Of a stretch of DNA of 64,000 nt, positions 53,284 to 63,580 are shown in pieces. The number at the start of each line of letters is the position of its first letter. Position 1 is the stretch's first letter. Under the pieces are notes generated by a model that saw nothing but the letters and a program-made list of their open reading frames with translations, did not search any database and had not been told where the DNA came from. Both the position numbers and the translations under genes were made by a program. The stretch is from Eubacteriales bacterium SKADARSKE-1. GTDB taxonomy: Bacteria > Bacillota > Clostridia > Oscillospirales > Acutalibacteraceae. The DNA is taken from positions 372,001 to 436,000 of the forward strand of contig JARLUB010000001.1 in the NCBI GenBank assembly GCA_030920305.1. Reading direction: 5' to 3'.

Positions 53284-54165
53284 ATGAGTGAAGCTGAGAC
53301 AATTCAATGGTTTCCTGGGCATATGACAAGAACCAAAAGGAAAATAGAACAGAGCTTAAAATTAGTTGATGTTGTAGCTGAAATTGTAGATGCAAGATTG
53401 CCGCTTAGTAGCCAAAACCCCGATTTAGATAAAATTATTTTAAATAAGCCAAGAATTATTATTTTAAATAAATGCGATATGGCAGATAAAAAAGCAACTA
53501 ATATGTGGCTGGAATATTATAAATCAATAGGGAAATTAGCAATTGCAGTTGATTGCAAGTCTGGCAGAGGCCTTGAAAAGTTCATTCCTTGCGTTAAAAG
53601 TTTACTTAAAGAAAAAATAGAATCAGCAAAAAAGAAAGGCATAATTAATAAAAATATAAAGGTAATGGTAGTTGGAATACCAAATGTGGGAAAATCCTCA
53701 TTTATAAATAAAATGGCCAAAGGAGCAAGAGCAAAAACAGAAGATAGGCCTGGAGTTACAAGGGGTAACCAGTGGTTTACTATTGGTCAAAACTTTGACC
53801 TTTTAGATACTCCCGGTGTATTGTGGCCAAAATTTGAAGACAAATTAGTTGGGGAAAAATTAGCTTTTTGTGGTTCTGTAAAAGACGAAATATTAGATAC
53901 AGAACATTTAGCAATTCGACTTTTAGACTTTTTAAAAAAAGACTTTGGTGGGAATATAAATATCCGGTATAAGTTAGAAAAGGTAAAAGATGAACTAGCC
54001 GATTTGTCGGGGCTAGACTTATTAAAACTTATAGGCAAAAAAAGAGGTATGCTGATATCGGGTGGGGAGATTGATACTGAAAGAGCCGCAATTATGGTGC
54101 TAGATGAATTTAGGAGTGCAAAGCTTGGCAGCATTACTTTAGAAAACCCACCAAAATCAAAGTAG
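53284..54165 (+). CDS. rbgA: Ribosome biogenesis GTPase RbgA (YlqF)
   Basis: 293 residues. Circularly permuted GTPase: G4 LNKCDMAD comes before G1 GIPNVGKSSF and G3 DTPG. The N-terminal IQWFPGHMTRTKR signature is RbgA-specific. Acts in late 50S assembly. GAGG lies 9 bases before the ATG at 53284; a GTG at 53269 is less likely. Followed by rnhB, as in Bacillus. Confidence 0.96.
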   Translation: MSEAETIQWFPGHMTRTKRKIEQSLKLVDVVAEIVDARLPLSSQNPDLDKIILNKPRIIILNKCDMADKKATNMWLEYYKSIGKLAIAVDCKSGRGLEKFIPCVKSLLKEKIESAKKKGIINKNIKVMVVGIPNVGKSSFINKMAKGARAKTEDRPGVTRGNQWFTIGQNFDLLDTPGVLWPKFEDKLVGEKLAFCGSVKDEILDTEHLAIRLLDFLKKDFGGNINIRYKLEKVKDELADLSGLDLLKLIGKKRGMLISGGEIDTERAAIMVLDEFRSAKLGSITLENPPKSK

Positions 54166-54198
54166 GTTACAGGCCTAATATAAAAAAGGGAGACTATT

Positions 54199-54825
54199 AT
54201 GGTAGCGGAACAAGATTGGCTTTTATATGAAAAAAAAGCTTTTGAAGATGGTTATGCGATAGTTTGTGGAGTTGACGAAGCAGGGCGAGGACCTTTAGCG
54301 GGACCGGTCTATGCAGCAGCGGTTATTTTGCCACAAAACTTTATGATTGATGGCCTTAATGATTCTAAAAAGCTTAGTGCAAAAAAAAGAGAGCTTCTTT
54401 ATGACCAAATTATAAAAAATGCAAGAGCTTTTAGTATAGCCTCTGCTAGCGAAGTTGAAATTGATGATATTAATATATTAAATGCTACATTTTTAGCTAT
54501 GAAAAGCGCTGTAGAGGGGCTGAACACTAAGCCGGATTTAGCTCTAATCGATGGCAACCGTGCGCCAAATCTTAATATCCCCACTAGAACTATTGTAAAA
54601 GGTGATTCCCTTTCAGCCTCAATTGCAGCAGCGTCAATTTTAGCCAAGGTTACAAGGGATAGGGTTATGGTGAAATTAAGCCACGAATATCCTCAATATA
54701 GTTTTGAAAAACATAAAGGATATGGGACGAAGCTTCATGTTGAAGCTCTTAAAAAATATGGTCCGTCTATCATACATAGAAAAAGCTTTTTAAAGAAAAT
54801 TTTAGGAAAAGAAGAGAATGAATAA
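54199..54825 (+). CDS. rnhB: Ribonuclease HII
   Basis: Removes ribonucleotides from DNA-RNA hybrids. 208 residues with [14 protein letters not shown] (catalytic Asp-Glu), [12 protein letters not shown] and [27 protein letters not shown] precedes the ATG. Overlaps yraN by 8 bases. Confidence 0.96.
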   Translation: MVAEQDWLLYEKKAFEDGYAIVCGVDEAGRGPLAGPVYAAAVILPQNFMIDGLNDSKKLSAKKRELLYDQIIKNARAFSIASASEVEIDDINILNATFLAMKSAVEGLNTKPDLALIDGNRAPNLNIPTRTIVKGDSLSASIAAASILAKVTRDRVMVKLSHEYPQYSFEKHKGYGTKLHVEALKKYGPSIIHRKSFLKKILGKEENE

Positions 54826-55204
54826 AATTATTGGTAATTTTGGAGAAGAGTTTGTTTCAAAGTATATGCAACAAAAAGGTTATAGCCTTGTAGAAAGAAA
54901 TTTTCACAGTCGGTTTGGAGAAATTGATATAATAGTAAAAAACAGTGAATACATTGTATTTATTGAGGTAAGAACTAGAAAAGGTAATTCAATTATATCG
55001 GGAGTTGAATCCGTTGACACAAAAAAACAGAAAAAAATTATAAAAACTGCCATGATGTATTTGAATAAGAATCACACAGAGCTTCAACCTAGGTTTGATG
55101 TTGTGGAAGTTAATTATGACAATAAGTGTGGCAAAAAATTTATAAAGATTAACCATATAGAAAATGCTTTTTCTTGGAGGGATGAGTATGATGAAACTTT
55201 TTGA
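54818..55204 (+). CDS. yraN: YraN/UPF0102 family nuclease-fold protein
   Basis: 128 residues: [49 protein letters not shown]. The Asp/Glu/Lys pattern is that of the restriction-nuclease-like fold. Biological role unknown. The rnhB-yraN pairing is widespread. Its 3' end overlaps the dipeptidase start. Confidence 0.93.
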   Translation: MNKIIGNFGEEFVSKYMQQKGYSLVERNFHSRFGEIDIIVKNSEYIVFIEVRTRKGNSIISGVESVDTKKQKKIIKTAMMYLNKNHTELQPRFDVVEVNYDNKCGKKFIKINHIENAFSWRDEYDETF

Positions 55205-56120
55205 TTTGCATTGTGACACGCTGTATAAAGCCTTGAAAGAAGATAAAACTTTATTTGAGCCTTCGTTTCATATTTCAATAGATAAAGGGCTTAAATATTT
55301 TCCATGGATTCAATGTTTTGCTGTTTGGATCCCGGATGAGATAAGAGAAGCCAAGGCTTTGAATTTATTTTGTAGAGCGAAAGAAAAGCTAGATGCTACT
55401 ATAAAAGAAAATAAAGATAAACTTTTTTTATGCAAAGAAAAGTCGGATTTTGATAAAGCAGAAAAAGAAAATAGTTGTGGTGTAATTTTAACTGTTGAAG
55501 GTGGTTCTGTTTTAGGCGGTAACATTGATAATCTTGATTATTTACATAATTGCGGTGTAAAGATGATTACACTGACATGGAATGGTGACTGCGAAATAGG
55601 TTCTGGAGTTGGAGTTGAAAATTGTAGAGGGATTACACCGTTTGGCAAAGAAGTTATAAAAAAAATGGAAGATTTTAAAATAGCTATAGATATTTCGCAC
55701 GCAAGTGACAAGCTGTTTTATGATGTTATTGAAACTGCAAGTGGGCCAATTGTAGCTAGCCATTCAAATTCAAGAAAAATTTGTAGCCATAGGCGAAATT
55801 TAACGGATGATCAGTTTAAAATAATGAAAGATAAAAGTGGGCTTGTTGGATTAAATTTTTCAAAAGGTTTTTTAAATGGCTCAAAAGAAGCCACTATGTA
55901 TGATATAATACGCCATGCAGATCATTTTTTGTCTTTGGGCGGCGAAAAAGTATTGTGTATGGGCAGCGATTTTGATGGTACCGATATACCAAATGATTTA
56001 AGGGGCATTGAAGATATGGAAAGTTTATATGAATTGTTTTTAAAAGAAGGTTATAAACAAGGCCTTGTGGATGATATATTTTTTAACAATGCGTTTAATT
56101 TTTTTAAAGATCGTGTTTAA
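55188..56120 (+). CDS. Membrane-dipeptidase-like peptidase (M19)
   Basis: Zinc dipeptidase family, about 310 residues. FDLHCDTL (first metal pair), TVEGGSVL (bridging Glu), DISHASDK and ASHSNSRKIC (His ligands), GSDFDGTD. GGAGGG at 55176 points to the ATG at 55188 or 55191; an ATG at 55164 lies before the ribosome site. No signal peptide, so probably cytoplasmic. May act on D- or L-dipeptides. Confidence 0.92.
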   Translation: MMKLFDLHCDTLYKALKEDKTLFEPSFHISIDKGLKYFPWIQCFAVWIPDEIREAKALNLFCRAKEKLDATIKENKDKLFLCKEKSDFDKAEKENSCGVILTVEGGSVLGGNIDNLDYLHNCGVKMITLTWNGDCEIGSGVGVENCRGITPFGKEVIKKMEDFKIAIDISHASDKLFYDVIETASGPIVASHSNSRKICSHRRNLTDDQFKIMKDKSGLVGLNFSKGFLNGSKEATMYDIIRHADHFLSLGGEKVLCMGSDFDGTDIPNDLRGIEDMESLYELFLKEGYKQGLVDDIFFNNAFNFFKDRV

Positions 56121-56140
56121 TTTTAAATGGGGGAAAATGG

Positions 56141-56839
56141 ATGGCACTTTATGCTATAGCAGATTTACATTTAGCCTTTTCTACTGGTAAAATAAAGTCT
56201 ATGAATATTTTTCCTGGGTGGGAAAACTATACTGAAAAACTAGAGTCAAATTGGAGAAAAAAGGTTACAGACAATGATACAGTTGTTATAGCCGGTGATA
56301 TATCTTGGGCAAAAAGGCTAGATGAGAGCTACGAAGATTTTGCTTTTATAGAGTCATTACCAGGCAGGAAGCTTTTAATAAAAGGAAACCATGATTATTG
56401 GTGGACTTCAAGGAAGAAGATGGATACATATTTTGCTGAAAACTCTTTTAATTCAATATCAGTGATATTCAACTCAACAAATGTTGTAGAAAATTTTGCT
56501 GTTTGTGGTACTCGAGGGTGGTTTTTTGATTCATCAACCGATGAGGATATTAAGGTTTTAAAAAGGGAGGTTGGGAGATTAGAAACATCCATTAAATTAG
56601 CTGAACAAACGGGTGCACAGCCAGTTGCATTTTTGCATTATCCGCCAGTTTATGGAGACTTTGAATGCGAAGAAATTATGAGTGTTTTAATAAGTCACAA
56701 TATAAAAAAATGCTATTATGGCCATGTGCATGGAAAAAATGCTGCTAAGCGAGTAATTGAAGGTGAATATAAGGGAATAGATTTTAAACTTATTTCATGT
56801 GATTATTTAAAGTTTACGCCGGTTTTAGTAGGAGGTTAA
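56141..56839 (+). CDS. Calcineurin-like metallophosphoesterase
   Basis: 232 residues with all metal motifs: IADLHL, GDISWA, KGNHDYWW, LHYPPVYG and YGHVHG. A common clostridial phosphoesterase; substrate unknown. It follows the dipeptidase by 20 bases and may share its transcript. Confidence 0.9.
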   Translation: MALYAIADLHLAFSTGKIKSMNIFPGWENYTEKLESNWRKKVTDNDTVVIAGDISWAKRLDESYEDFAFIESLPGRKLLIKGNHDYWWTSRKKMDTYFAENSFNSISVIFNSTNVVENFAVCGTRGWFFDSSTDEDIKVLKREVGRLETSIKLAEQTGAQPVAFLHYPPVYGDFECEEIMSVLISHNIKKCYYGHVHGKNAAKRVIEGEYKGIDFKLISCDYLKFTPVLVGG

Positions 56840-56888
56840 AAAGGTTTTTTGTGCATTAGTAAAAGGTGTAGAAAAACTAGTTTTTTTG

Positions 56889-56897
56889 TGATATAAT
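56889..56897 (+). promoter_or_regulatory. Extended -10 promoter of tig
   Basis: TGATATAAT (TGnTATAAT form) lies 37 bases before the tig start. No convincing -35. Confidence 0.5.
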
Positions 56898-56933
56898 ATA
56901 CGGGATAAAATTGTAATTTTTGGGAGGATAAAA

Positions 56934-58214
56934 ATGAATTTAAAGTCATCGAATAAAATAGATACAAATCGTTTTGAATTGGAAGTTGAAATTAATCAGC
57001 AAGATTTTGAGGATGCTGTGAATAAAGCTTTTTTGAAAAATCGTAAGAAAATTTTAATTCCTGGATTTAGAAAAGGAAAAGCTCCAAGAGCTTTCATTGA
57101 AAAATATTATGGGGAAAATGTTTTTTATGAAGATGCTGTAAACGATATATATCCAAAGGCACTTGATGAAGCTATTGAAGAAGCAAAACTTGATGTAATT
57201 AATGATAAAATTGATTTTGATATTGTTAAAATAGGAAAAGACGGTTTTATCTTTAAGGCTTGCGTTACTGTTAAACCAGAAGTTAACATTGATAATTACA
57301 AAGGCCTTGAAATTTCTGAAAAATCCAGTGAAGTTACAGAAGAAGATTTAGAAAAAGAGATAGATTCTCAAAGAGAAAAAAGTGCTCGGTTTATTGAAGT
57401 TCAAGATAGAGCTGCACAAAATGGGGATATCGTTGTTATTGATTTTAAAGGTTTTGTTGACGGCAAAGAATTTGAAGGTGGAATGGCTGAAAACCATAGC
57501 TTAAAATTAGGATCGAATCAGTTTATACCAGGATTTGAGGATCAAATTATCGGTCACCATAAAGATGAAGAATTTGATATAAATGTAACATTTCCCGAAG
57601 ATTATGCGGCCCCAAATTTAGCTGGGAAACCCTGTGTATTTAAAATAAATTTACATGAGATTAAAGAAAAGGAATTGCCAAAACTTGATGATGAGTTTGT
57701 TAAAGACATTAGTGAATTTGATACACTTGAAGAATATAAAGCTGACTTAAAAGCTAAGCTTGCTGAAAAAAAAGAGAGTGAATCAAAAGACGATTTTGAC
57801 AATAAGATTATTGACAAAGTTATAAGCCTTTTAAAAGCTGAAATTCCAGAAGCTATGTTTGAACAAAAAGTAAATGAAAATTTAAAAGATTTTGCTAATA
57901 GGTTGAGTTCACAAGGGCTTGACATGACAACTTACATGAAATATACAGGTATGGATGCACAAAGCTTTAAAGAAGAATTTAGACCAATGGCAGAACGTCA
58001 AGTAAAATTAAGGCTTGCCCTTGAAAAAATAGCTGAATTAGAAAATTTAGTCCCAACAGAAGAAGAATTTGAAAATAAATATAAAGAGTTTTCAGAATTG
58101 TATAAGTTAGGCGTGGACAAAATTAAATCAATCATTTCAGAAAAAGATTTAGGCTTAGACCTTTCTTGCGAGAAAGCGATAGATTTTTTAAGAGGGAATG
58201 CAGTAAAAAAATAA
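56934..58214 (+). CDS. tig: Trigger factor
   Basis: Ribosome-bound chaperone, 426 residues: N-terminal ribosome-binding domain with the signature PGFRKGKAPRAFIEKYYG, FKBP-type PPIase domain (GDIVVIDFKGFVDGKEFEGG), then the helical C-domain. GGGAGGA precedes the ATG. Leads the tig-clpP-clpX-lon-engB cluster. Confidence 0.97.
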   Translation: MNLKSSNKIDTNRFELEVEINQQDFEDAVNKAFLKNRKKILIPGFRKGKAPRAFIEKYYGENVFYEDAVNDIYPKALDEAIEEAKLDVINDKIDFDIVKIGKDGFIFKACVTVKPEVNIDNYKGLEISEKSSEVTEEDLEKEIDSQREKSARFIEVQDRAAQNGDIVVIDFKGFVDGKEFEGGMAENHSLKLGSNQFIPGFEDQIIGHHKDEEFDINVTFPEDYAAPNLAGKPCVFKINLHEIKEKELPKLDDEFVKDISEFDTLEEYKADLKAKLAEKKESESKDDFDNKIIDKVISLLKAEIPEAMFEQKVNENLKDFANRLSSQGLDMTTYMKYTGMDAQSFKEEFRPMAERQVKLRLALEKIAELENLVPTEEEFENKYKEFSELYKLGVDKIKSIISEKDLGLDLSCEKAIDFLRGNAVKK

Positions 58215-58366
58215 ATATTCTTATGTAGCTGAATATTAGTTTAAGTAAATGTTAATTATTTGTGGTGTAAGTTTATCACTATTTTAAACAGTTAAGTTTT
58301 TATTGCATAACTTAAAATAATAAGTGCAAGTGTTTAGTAATTAATAGTTAGAGGTGAAAGATTTTT

Positions 58367-58972
58367 ATGAACAAAGATAATAGACCATTTATGAGCTTGG
58401 TGCCGTATGTTGTAGAACAGACCAATAGAGGCGAGCGCTCTTATGATATTTTTTCAAGACTTTTAAACGATAGGATAATAATTTTAGCAGAAGAGGTAAA
58501 TAATACAACAGCAAGTTTAATTGTTGCTCAGCTTTTATACCTTGAAGGACAGGACCCTTCAAAAGACATTAATCTTTATATAAATAGCCCTGGTGGCTCT
58601 GTTACAGACGGCCTTGCAATTTATGATACAATGCAATATATAAAATGTGATGTTTCAACGATTTGTATGGGAATGGCTGCCAGCATGGGTTCATTTTTAT
58701 TAGCAGCGGGAGCAAAAGGAAAACGCTTTGCACTCCCAAACAGCGATATAATGATTCACCAACCAAGTGGCGGAACTAAGGGACAGGCTACTGATATAAT
58801 GATTCACGCTGATCACATTATTCAGACGAAAAAACGTCTCAATACAATTCTTTCTGAAAAGACTGGCCAACCATATGAAGTCATTGCTAGAGATACAGAG
58901 CGAGACAACTTTATGACAGCTGAAGAAGCTTTAAATTATGGAATTATTGATAAAGTTATATACGAAAGATAA
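58367..58972 (+). CDS. clpP: ATP-dependent Clp protease proteolytic subunit
   Basis: 201 residues. Catalytic Ser in [11 protein letters not shown], His in MIHQPSGG, and the later Asp in TERDNFM. Starts with [24 protein letters not shown], the canonical processed N-terminus. 14 bases upstream of clpX. Confidence 0.98.
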   Translation: MNKDNRPFMSLVPYVVEQTNRGERSYDIFSRLLNDRIIILAEEVNNTTASLIVAQLLYLEGQDPSKDINLYINSPGGSVTDGLAIYDTMQYIKCDVSTICMGMAASMGSFLLAAGAKGKRFALPNSDIMIHQPSGGTKGQATDIMIHADHIIQTKKRLNTILSEKTGQPYEVIARDTERDNFMTAEEALNYGIIDKVIYER

Positions 58973-58986
58973 AAGAAGGTGATTTT

Positions 58987-60300
58987 ATGGCGACAAAAGA
59001 TGGCAAGCATACAAAACATATTTGTTGCTCATTTTGTAATAAGCCGCAGGATCAGGCAATTAAACTTATAGCTGGACCTGGAGTTTATATTTGTGATGAA
59101 TGTGTTAGCCTTTGTAAGTCTATTCTTGAAGACGAGGAAATATCAAGTCTTGGAAAATGTAAAAAAGTATCGGATGACCCTAAAATTTTACCTAAACCTA
59201 AAGAAATAAAGCATATGCTGGATGACTACGTTATAGGTCAAAACTTAGCAAAAATTACACTTTCTGTCGCTGTATACAATCATTATAAAAGAATATATTT
59301 TGGTCAAGAGGATGACGATGTTGAATTAAAAAAGAGCAATGTCTTGCTGCTAGGGCCTACAGGGGTTGGAAAAACTCTTTTAGCTCAAACATTAGCAAAG
59401 GTTTTGGATGTGCCGTTTGCAATAGCCGACGCCACAACGTTAACTGAAGCCGGCTACGTTGGAGAAGACGTTGAAAATATTTTGTTAAGACTTATCCAGG
59501 CAGCAGATTTTGATATTGAAAAAGCTGAACACGGTATAATATATGTCGATGAGCTTGATAAAATATCAAGAAAATCTGAAAATCCCTCAATCACTAGAGA
59601 TGTTAGTGGAGAAGGTGTTCAGCAAGCTCTTTTAAAGATTCTTGAAGGAACAGTTTCAAATGTTCCGCCACAAGGTGGTAGAAAACACCCTCAACAAGAA
59701 TTTATTCATATTGATACTTCAAATATTTTATTTATTTGTGGAGGAGCCTTTGATGGGCTTGAAAAGATAGTTGGCAAAAGAACCGGTTCTTCCTCTATGG
59801 GGTTTGGAGTGCCTGTAAAATCTAAAAAAGAAATGGATACTACAGCATGGATGAAAGATGTTGTTCCGCACGATTTAGTCAAATATGGATTAATTCCTGA
59901 ATTAATAGGAAGACTCCCAGTTATAACTTCTTTAGATGGGCTTGACGAGGAAGCTTTAATTAAAATATTGATCGAACCTAAGAATGCAATGATAAAGCAG
60001 TATAAAAAATTATTTAAACTTGATAATGTTGACTTAGAGTTTGAAGAGGATGCTTTAGAAGCAATTGCTAAAAAGGCACTAGAAAGAGAAACTGGTGCCA
60101 GAGGTCTTCGTTCAATTATGGAGGATATTTTAACAGATCTTATGTATGAAACGCCTGGAGACCATACAGTTGAAAAAATAGTTATAACAAAGGATACAGT
60201 TAATAAAAATGAAGATGCAACTATTATACGCAACAAAAAAAGAAAACCTGTTAATATCACTATTAATTCCAACCCTGAGATGGAAAGCTCAGTTTCCTGA
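58987..60300 (+). CDS. clpX: ATP-dependent Clp protease ATPase subunit ClpX
   Basis: 437 residues. Zinc domain [10 protein letters not shown]...CDECV, Walker [12 protein letters not shown], Walker [11 protein letters not shown], pore loop [18 protein letters not shown] sensor 2. Unfoldase for ClpP. It also recognises LAA-type ssrA tags in other bacteria, relevant to the unusual tag of the tmRNA in this window. Confidence 0.98.
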   Translation: MATKDGKHTKHICCSFCNKPQDQAIKLIAGPGVYICDECVSLCKSILEDEEISSLGKCKKVSDDPKILPKPKEIKHMLDDYVIGQNLAKITLSVAVYNHYKRIYFGQEDDDVELKKSNVLLLGPTGVGKTLLAQTLAKVLDVPFAIADATTLTEAGYVGEDVENILLRLIQAADFDIEKAEHGIIYVDELDKISRKSENPSITRDVSGEGVQQALLKILEGTVSNVPPQGGRKHPQQEFIHIDTSNILFICGGAFDGLEKIVGKRTGSSSMGFGVPVKSKKEMDTTAWMKDVVPHDLVKYGLIPELIGRLPVITSLDGLDEEALIKILIEPKNAMIKQYKKLFKLDNVDLEFEEDALEAIAKKALERETGARGLRSIMEDILTDLMYETPGDHTVEKIVITKDTVNKNEDATIIRNKKRKPVNITINSNPEMESSVS

Positions 60301-60374
60301 GGATATTGATTTATAGCATATTTGTTTAAAATGATTTTTATTAAATTTTAGTATTAGATATATCATTTATTTTT

Positions 60375-60418
60375 AAAAGGATTGAGGAATTACACCTGCA
60401 GTCCTTTTAGCATTTTTT
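60375..60418 (+). terminator. Terminator between clpX and lon
   Basis: A 10-bp stem (60375-60384 with 60399-60408, one G-U), then AGCA and six T. It suggests that lon can be transcribed separately, or that read-through is partial. Confidence 0.65.
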
Positions 60419-60437
60419 ATGATAGGAGGCGATTCTT

Positions 60438-62846
60438 ATGAGTGAACTTTTTGAAAAAGATTTTTCTAAAATAAAATTACCTGTTTTACTGCTTAGGGGT
60501 TTAGTCCTTTTTCCGGGAATGATATTAAGTTTTGATGTCGGTAGGGTAAAATCTATTGCTGCTTTAAATGAGGCTATGAATAATAATCAAAGAATTTTTG
60601 TTGTCACACAAAAGGACGTAAAAGAAGAAGACCCGAAATTAGAAGGCTTAAACCCAGTTGGTGTTTTTGCTGAGGTTAAACAAGTTTTAAGGCAAAAAGG
60701 TAACGTTATTAGAGTTTTAGTTGAAGGACATGGCAGAGGAAAAATAAGTGCACTTGTTCGTGAAAAGCCTTTTATGGAAGCTGAAGTTTTAGTTTGTGAA
60801 GACGAACAAACAAAAGATAGTTTAGAAGAAGTTGCATCTCTTAGAACAATAAGAACCATATTTAAAGAGTATGTAAAATTGTCACCTATGATATCTCCAG
60901 ATCTTATAATTGGAGTTAGCTCATGCGAAGATCCGGGTAAAGTTGCTGATTATTTGGCGGCAAACCTGAATTTTGACTATAAGGTTAAACAAGATTTATT
61001 AAATAAAACAGATGTGTTGGAACGGCTTGAGGATTTAATGGGCCTGCTTTTAAATGAACTTAACATCTTATCTATAGAACAAGATTTAAATTTAAAATTA
61101 ATAGACAAAATAGAATTAGGGAAAAAGGAGTACTTTTTAAGAGAACAAAAGCAAATTATTTCTGAAGAATTAGGTGAAAAGGATTTTCAGACTGAGTCAG
61201 AGGAACTAAAAGGGAAAATAATAAAACTTAAACTACCAAAATCCGTACATGATCAGCTTACTAAAGAATGCATAAAACTTTCAAACATGCAACCTGGGTC
61301 ACAAGAAACAAATGTTATAAGAAATTATATTGAGTTGTGCCTTGACTTGCCTTGGAACAAAAAAACAAAGGAAAAAATTGATTTAGGTCGAGCACAAGCA
61401 ATTTTAGATAGGGACCATTATGGCCTTAGTAAAGTTAAAGAAAGAATAATTGAAACATTAGCTGTTAGAAAATTAACAAACGATGCCAATGGGCAAATAA
61501 TTTGTCTTGTTGGCCCGCCTGGAGTAGGAAAAACTTCTATTGCTAAATCTATAGCAAAGGCTATTGGGCGGCGTTACGCTAGAATTTCGCTTGGTGGGGT
61601 TCACGATGAAGCTGATATTCGAGGCCATAGAAAGACTTATGTTGGAGCTATGCCTGGCAGAATAATTACGGCTATTAAGTCAGCAGGAAGTAAAAATCCA
61701 TTAATTTTACTTGATGAAATAGATAAGCTTGGTAAAGATCAATTTGGTGACCCGGTGTCAGCGCTTTTAGAAGTTTTAGACTCTGAACAGAACTATTCAT
61801 TTTATGACCACTATGTTGATATGCCTTTTGACTTAAGCGAGGTTTTCTTTATAACTACTGCGAATAATTATGAATCAATTCCAGAACCGTTACTTGATAG
61901 AATGGACGTAATAGAGCTTATTAGTTATACATCAGAAGAAAAATACCATATAGGAAAAGAGCACTTAATTCCCAAGCAACTAAAAAAGCATGGTATAACT
62001 AAGGGCGAATTTAAAATTTCAGAAGCAGCACTTCGTGAATTAATAACTTGCTACACCAGGGAGGCTGGTGTTCGAACCCTCGAAAGAACAATAGCTAATC
62101 TAATGAGAAAAGCTGCAAAGACATTTGTTTCCGGAGAAAAACAGCGAATTTCTATAAACACCAAAGATTTAGAAGAGATGTTAGGACCAAGAAAGTTTTT
62201 GCCGGATAAATTAAAAACTAAGGTACAAGTTGGAGTTTCTACAGGGTTAGCTTGGACTAAAGTGGGTGGAGAAACCATTTCGGTTGAAGTTGCTACTATG
62301 CCAGGTACTGGTAAAGTTAAACTAACGGGTTCACTTGGTGATGTAATGAAGGAATCAGCACAAACAGCAATTAGTTTTATAAGAAGTAATGCAAAGCAGT
62401 TTAGTATTGATCCTAACTTTTACAATAAACTTGATATTCATATACATGTGCCGCAAGGAGCAACACCAAAAGATGGACCATCAGCCGGTGTAACTTTAGC
62501 ATCAGCAATAGTTTCAGCGTTAACTGGAATACCGGTTAAGCAAAATGCTGCAATGACTGGTGAAATAACTTTAAGGGGCAGAGTTTTAGCAGTTGGTGGG
62601 CTTCGTGAAAAAACAATGGCAGCTTATAGAGCTGGTGTTGATACAGTTATAATACCAAAAGAAAATGAATCGGATTTATCCGAGTTAGATTCAATTGTAA
62701 AATCAAAGATGAAATTTATCGTAGCAGATAATATGGATATAGTTTTAAAAAATTCATTGGTATCTAATAAATTCAATTCTTTGAATAAGAGCATGTTGAC
62801 GAAGAGAAAAAAAGGACTAGATTCGGGTGTATGTTTAACAACGTAA
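60438..62846 (+). CDS. lon: ATP-dependent protease Lon
   Basis: 802 residues: N-terminal substrate domain (LPVLLLRGLVLFPGMI), AAA+ with Walker A GPPGVGKTS and ILLDEIDKLG, and a C-terminal protease with catalytic Ser in KDGPSAGVT and Lys downstream (AVGGLREK). LonA type, single copy here. AGGAGGCG precedes the ATG. Confidence 0.97.
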   Translation: MSELFEKDFSKIKLPVLLLRGLVLFPGMILSFDVGRVKSIAALNEAMNNNQRIFVVTQKDVKEEDPKLEGLNPVGVFAEVKQVLRQKGNVIRVLVEGHGRGKISALVREKPFMEAEVLVCEDEQTKDSLEEVASLRTIRTIFKEYVKLSPMISPDLIIGVSSCEDPGKVADYLAANLNFDYKVKQDLLNKTDVLERLEDLMGLLLNELNILSIEQDLNLKLIDKIELGKKEYFLREQKQIISEELGEKDFQTESEELKGKIIKLKLPKSVHDQLTKECIKLSNMQPGSQETNVIRNYIELCLDLPWNKKTKEKIDLGRAQAILDRDHYGLSKVKERIIETLAVRKLTNDANGQIICLVGPPGVGKTSIAKSIAKAIGRRYARISLGGVHDEADIRGHRKTYVGAMPGRIITAIKSAGSKNPLILLDEIDKLGKDQFGDPVSALLEVLDSEQNYSFYDHYVDMPFDLSEVFFITTANNYESIPEPLLDRMDVIELISYTSEEKYHIGKEHLIPKQLKKHGITKGEFKISEAALRELITCYTREAGVRTLERTIANLMRKAAKTFVSGEKQRISINTKDLEEMLGPRKFLPDKLKTKVQVGVSTGLAWTKVGGETISVEVATMPGTGKVKLTGSLGDVMKESAQTAISFIRSNAKQFSIDPNFYNKLDIHIHVPQGATPKDGPSAGVTLASAIVSALTGIPVKQNAAMTGEITLRGRVLAVGGLREKTMAAYRAGVDTVIIPKENESDLSELDSIVKSKMKFIVADNMDIVLKNSLVSNKFNSLNKSMLTKRKKGLDSGVCLTT

Positions 62847-62859
62847 AGGGAGTTACAAT

Positions 62860-63456
62860 ATGAATTATAATAATGCTACATTTGAAGCAGCTTTTGGAAA
62901 GCCAAATCAACTATTAAAATCAACCATTCCAGAAATAGTTTTTTCAGGTCGCTCAAATGTTGGCAAGTCATCGCTAATAAATAAACTATTGAATAGAAAG
63001 TCTTTAGCCAGGGTTAGCTCAAAACCAGGGAAGACAGGTACAATTAACTTTTATAGTTTAGGAGATGCTAGGTTTGTTGATTTGCCTGGGTATGGATTTG
63101 CTAAGGTTTCGCAAAACGAAAAACAACGTTGGGCTGAATTGGTTGAAGGGTATTTTAATGCAGGCAGAAACTTAACCTTAGTAATACAAATTGTTGATAT
63201 GCGGCATATGCCTACAAAAGATGACCTTAATATGATAAATTATTTAGAAATGAATAATTTTAATTTTATTATTGTATTAACAAAGAGTGATAAACTAAAT
63301 AAAACGCAGAGAAATGAACGCTTACTTGAGTTGGAAAAACATTTTGGAGATAAAAGAATAAATTTTTTAGTTTTTTCTTCACAAACTGGTGAAGGCGTAG
63401 AGGAATTAAAAGAATTAATAGAAAAGTCTGTTAACAGCAAAAAGCTTGATAATTAA
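62860..63456 (+). CDS. engB: Ribosome biogenesis GTPase EngB (YsxC)
   Basis: 198 residues. G1 GRSNVGKSSL, G3 DLPGYGFAKV, G4 TKSDKL, G5 SSQTGEG. Needed for 50S assembly in Bacillus. 13 bases after lon, the usual lon-ysxC arrangement. Confidence 0.97.
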   Translation: MNYNNATFEAAFGKPNQLLKSTIPEIVFSGRSNVGKSSLINKLLNRKSLARVSSKPGKTGTINFYSLGDARFVDLPGYGFAKVSQNEKQRWAELVEGYFNAGRNLTLVIQIVDMRHMPTKDDLNMINYLEMNNFNFIIVLTKSDKLNKTQRNERLLELEKHFGDKRINFLVFSSQTGEGVEELKELIEKSVNSKKLDN

Positions 63457-63580
63457 AATTAAGGACAAGGAGCATTTTTGCTCTTCTGTAATATAATAAA
63501 CATACTCAAAGCATAGTTTATAAATTTAAGACATACTATTTATTATTGTGAAAATAGTATGGAAAGGTGATTTATAAGCT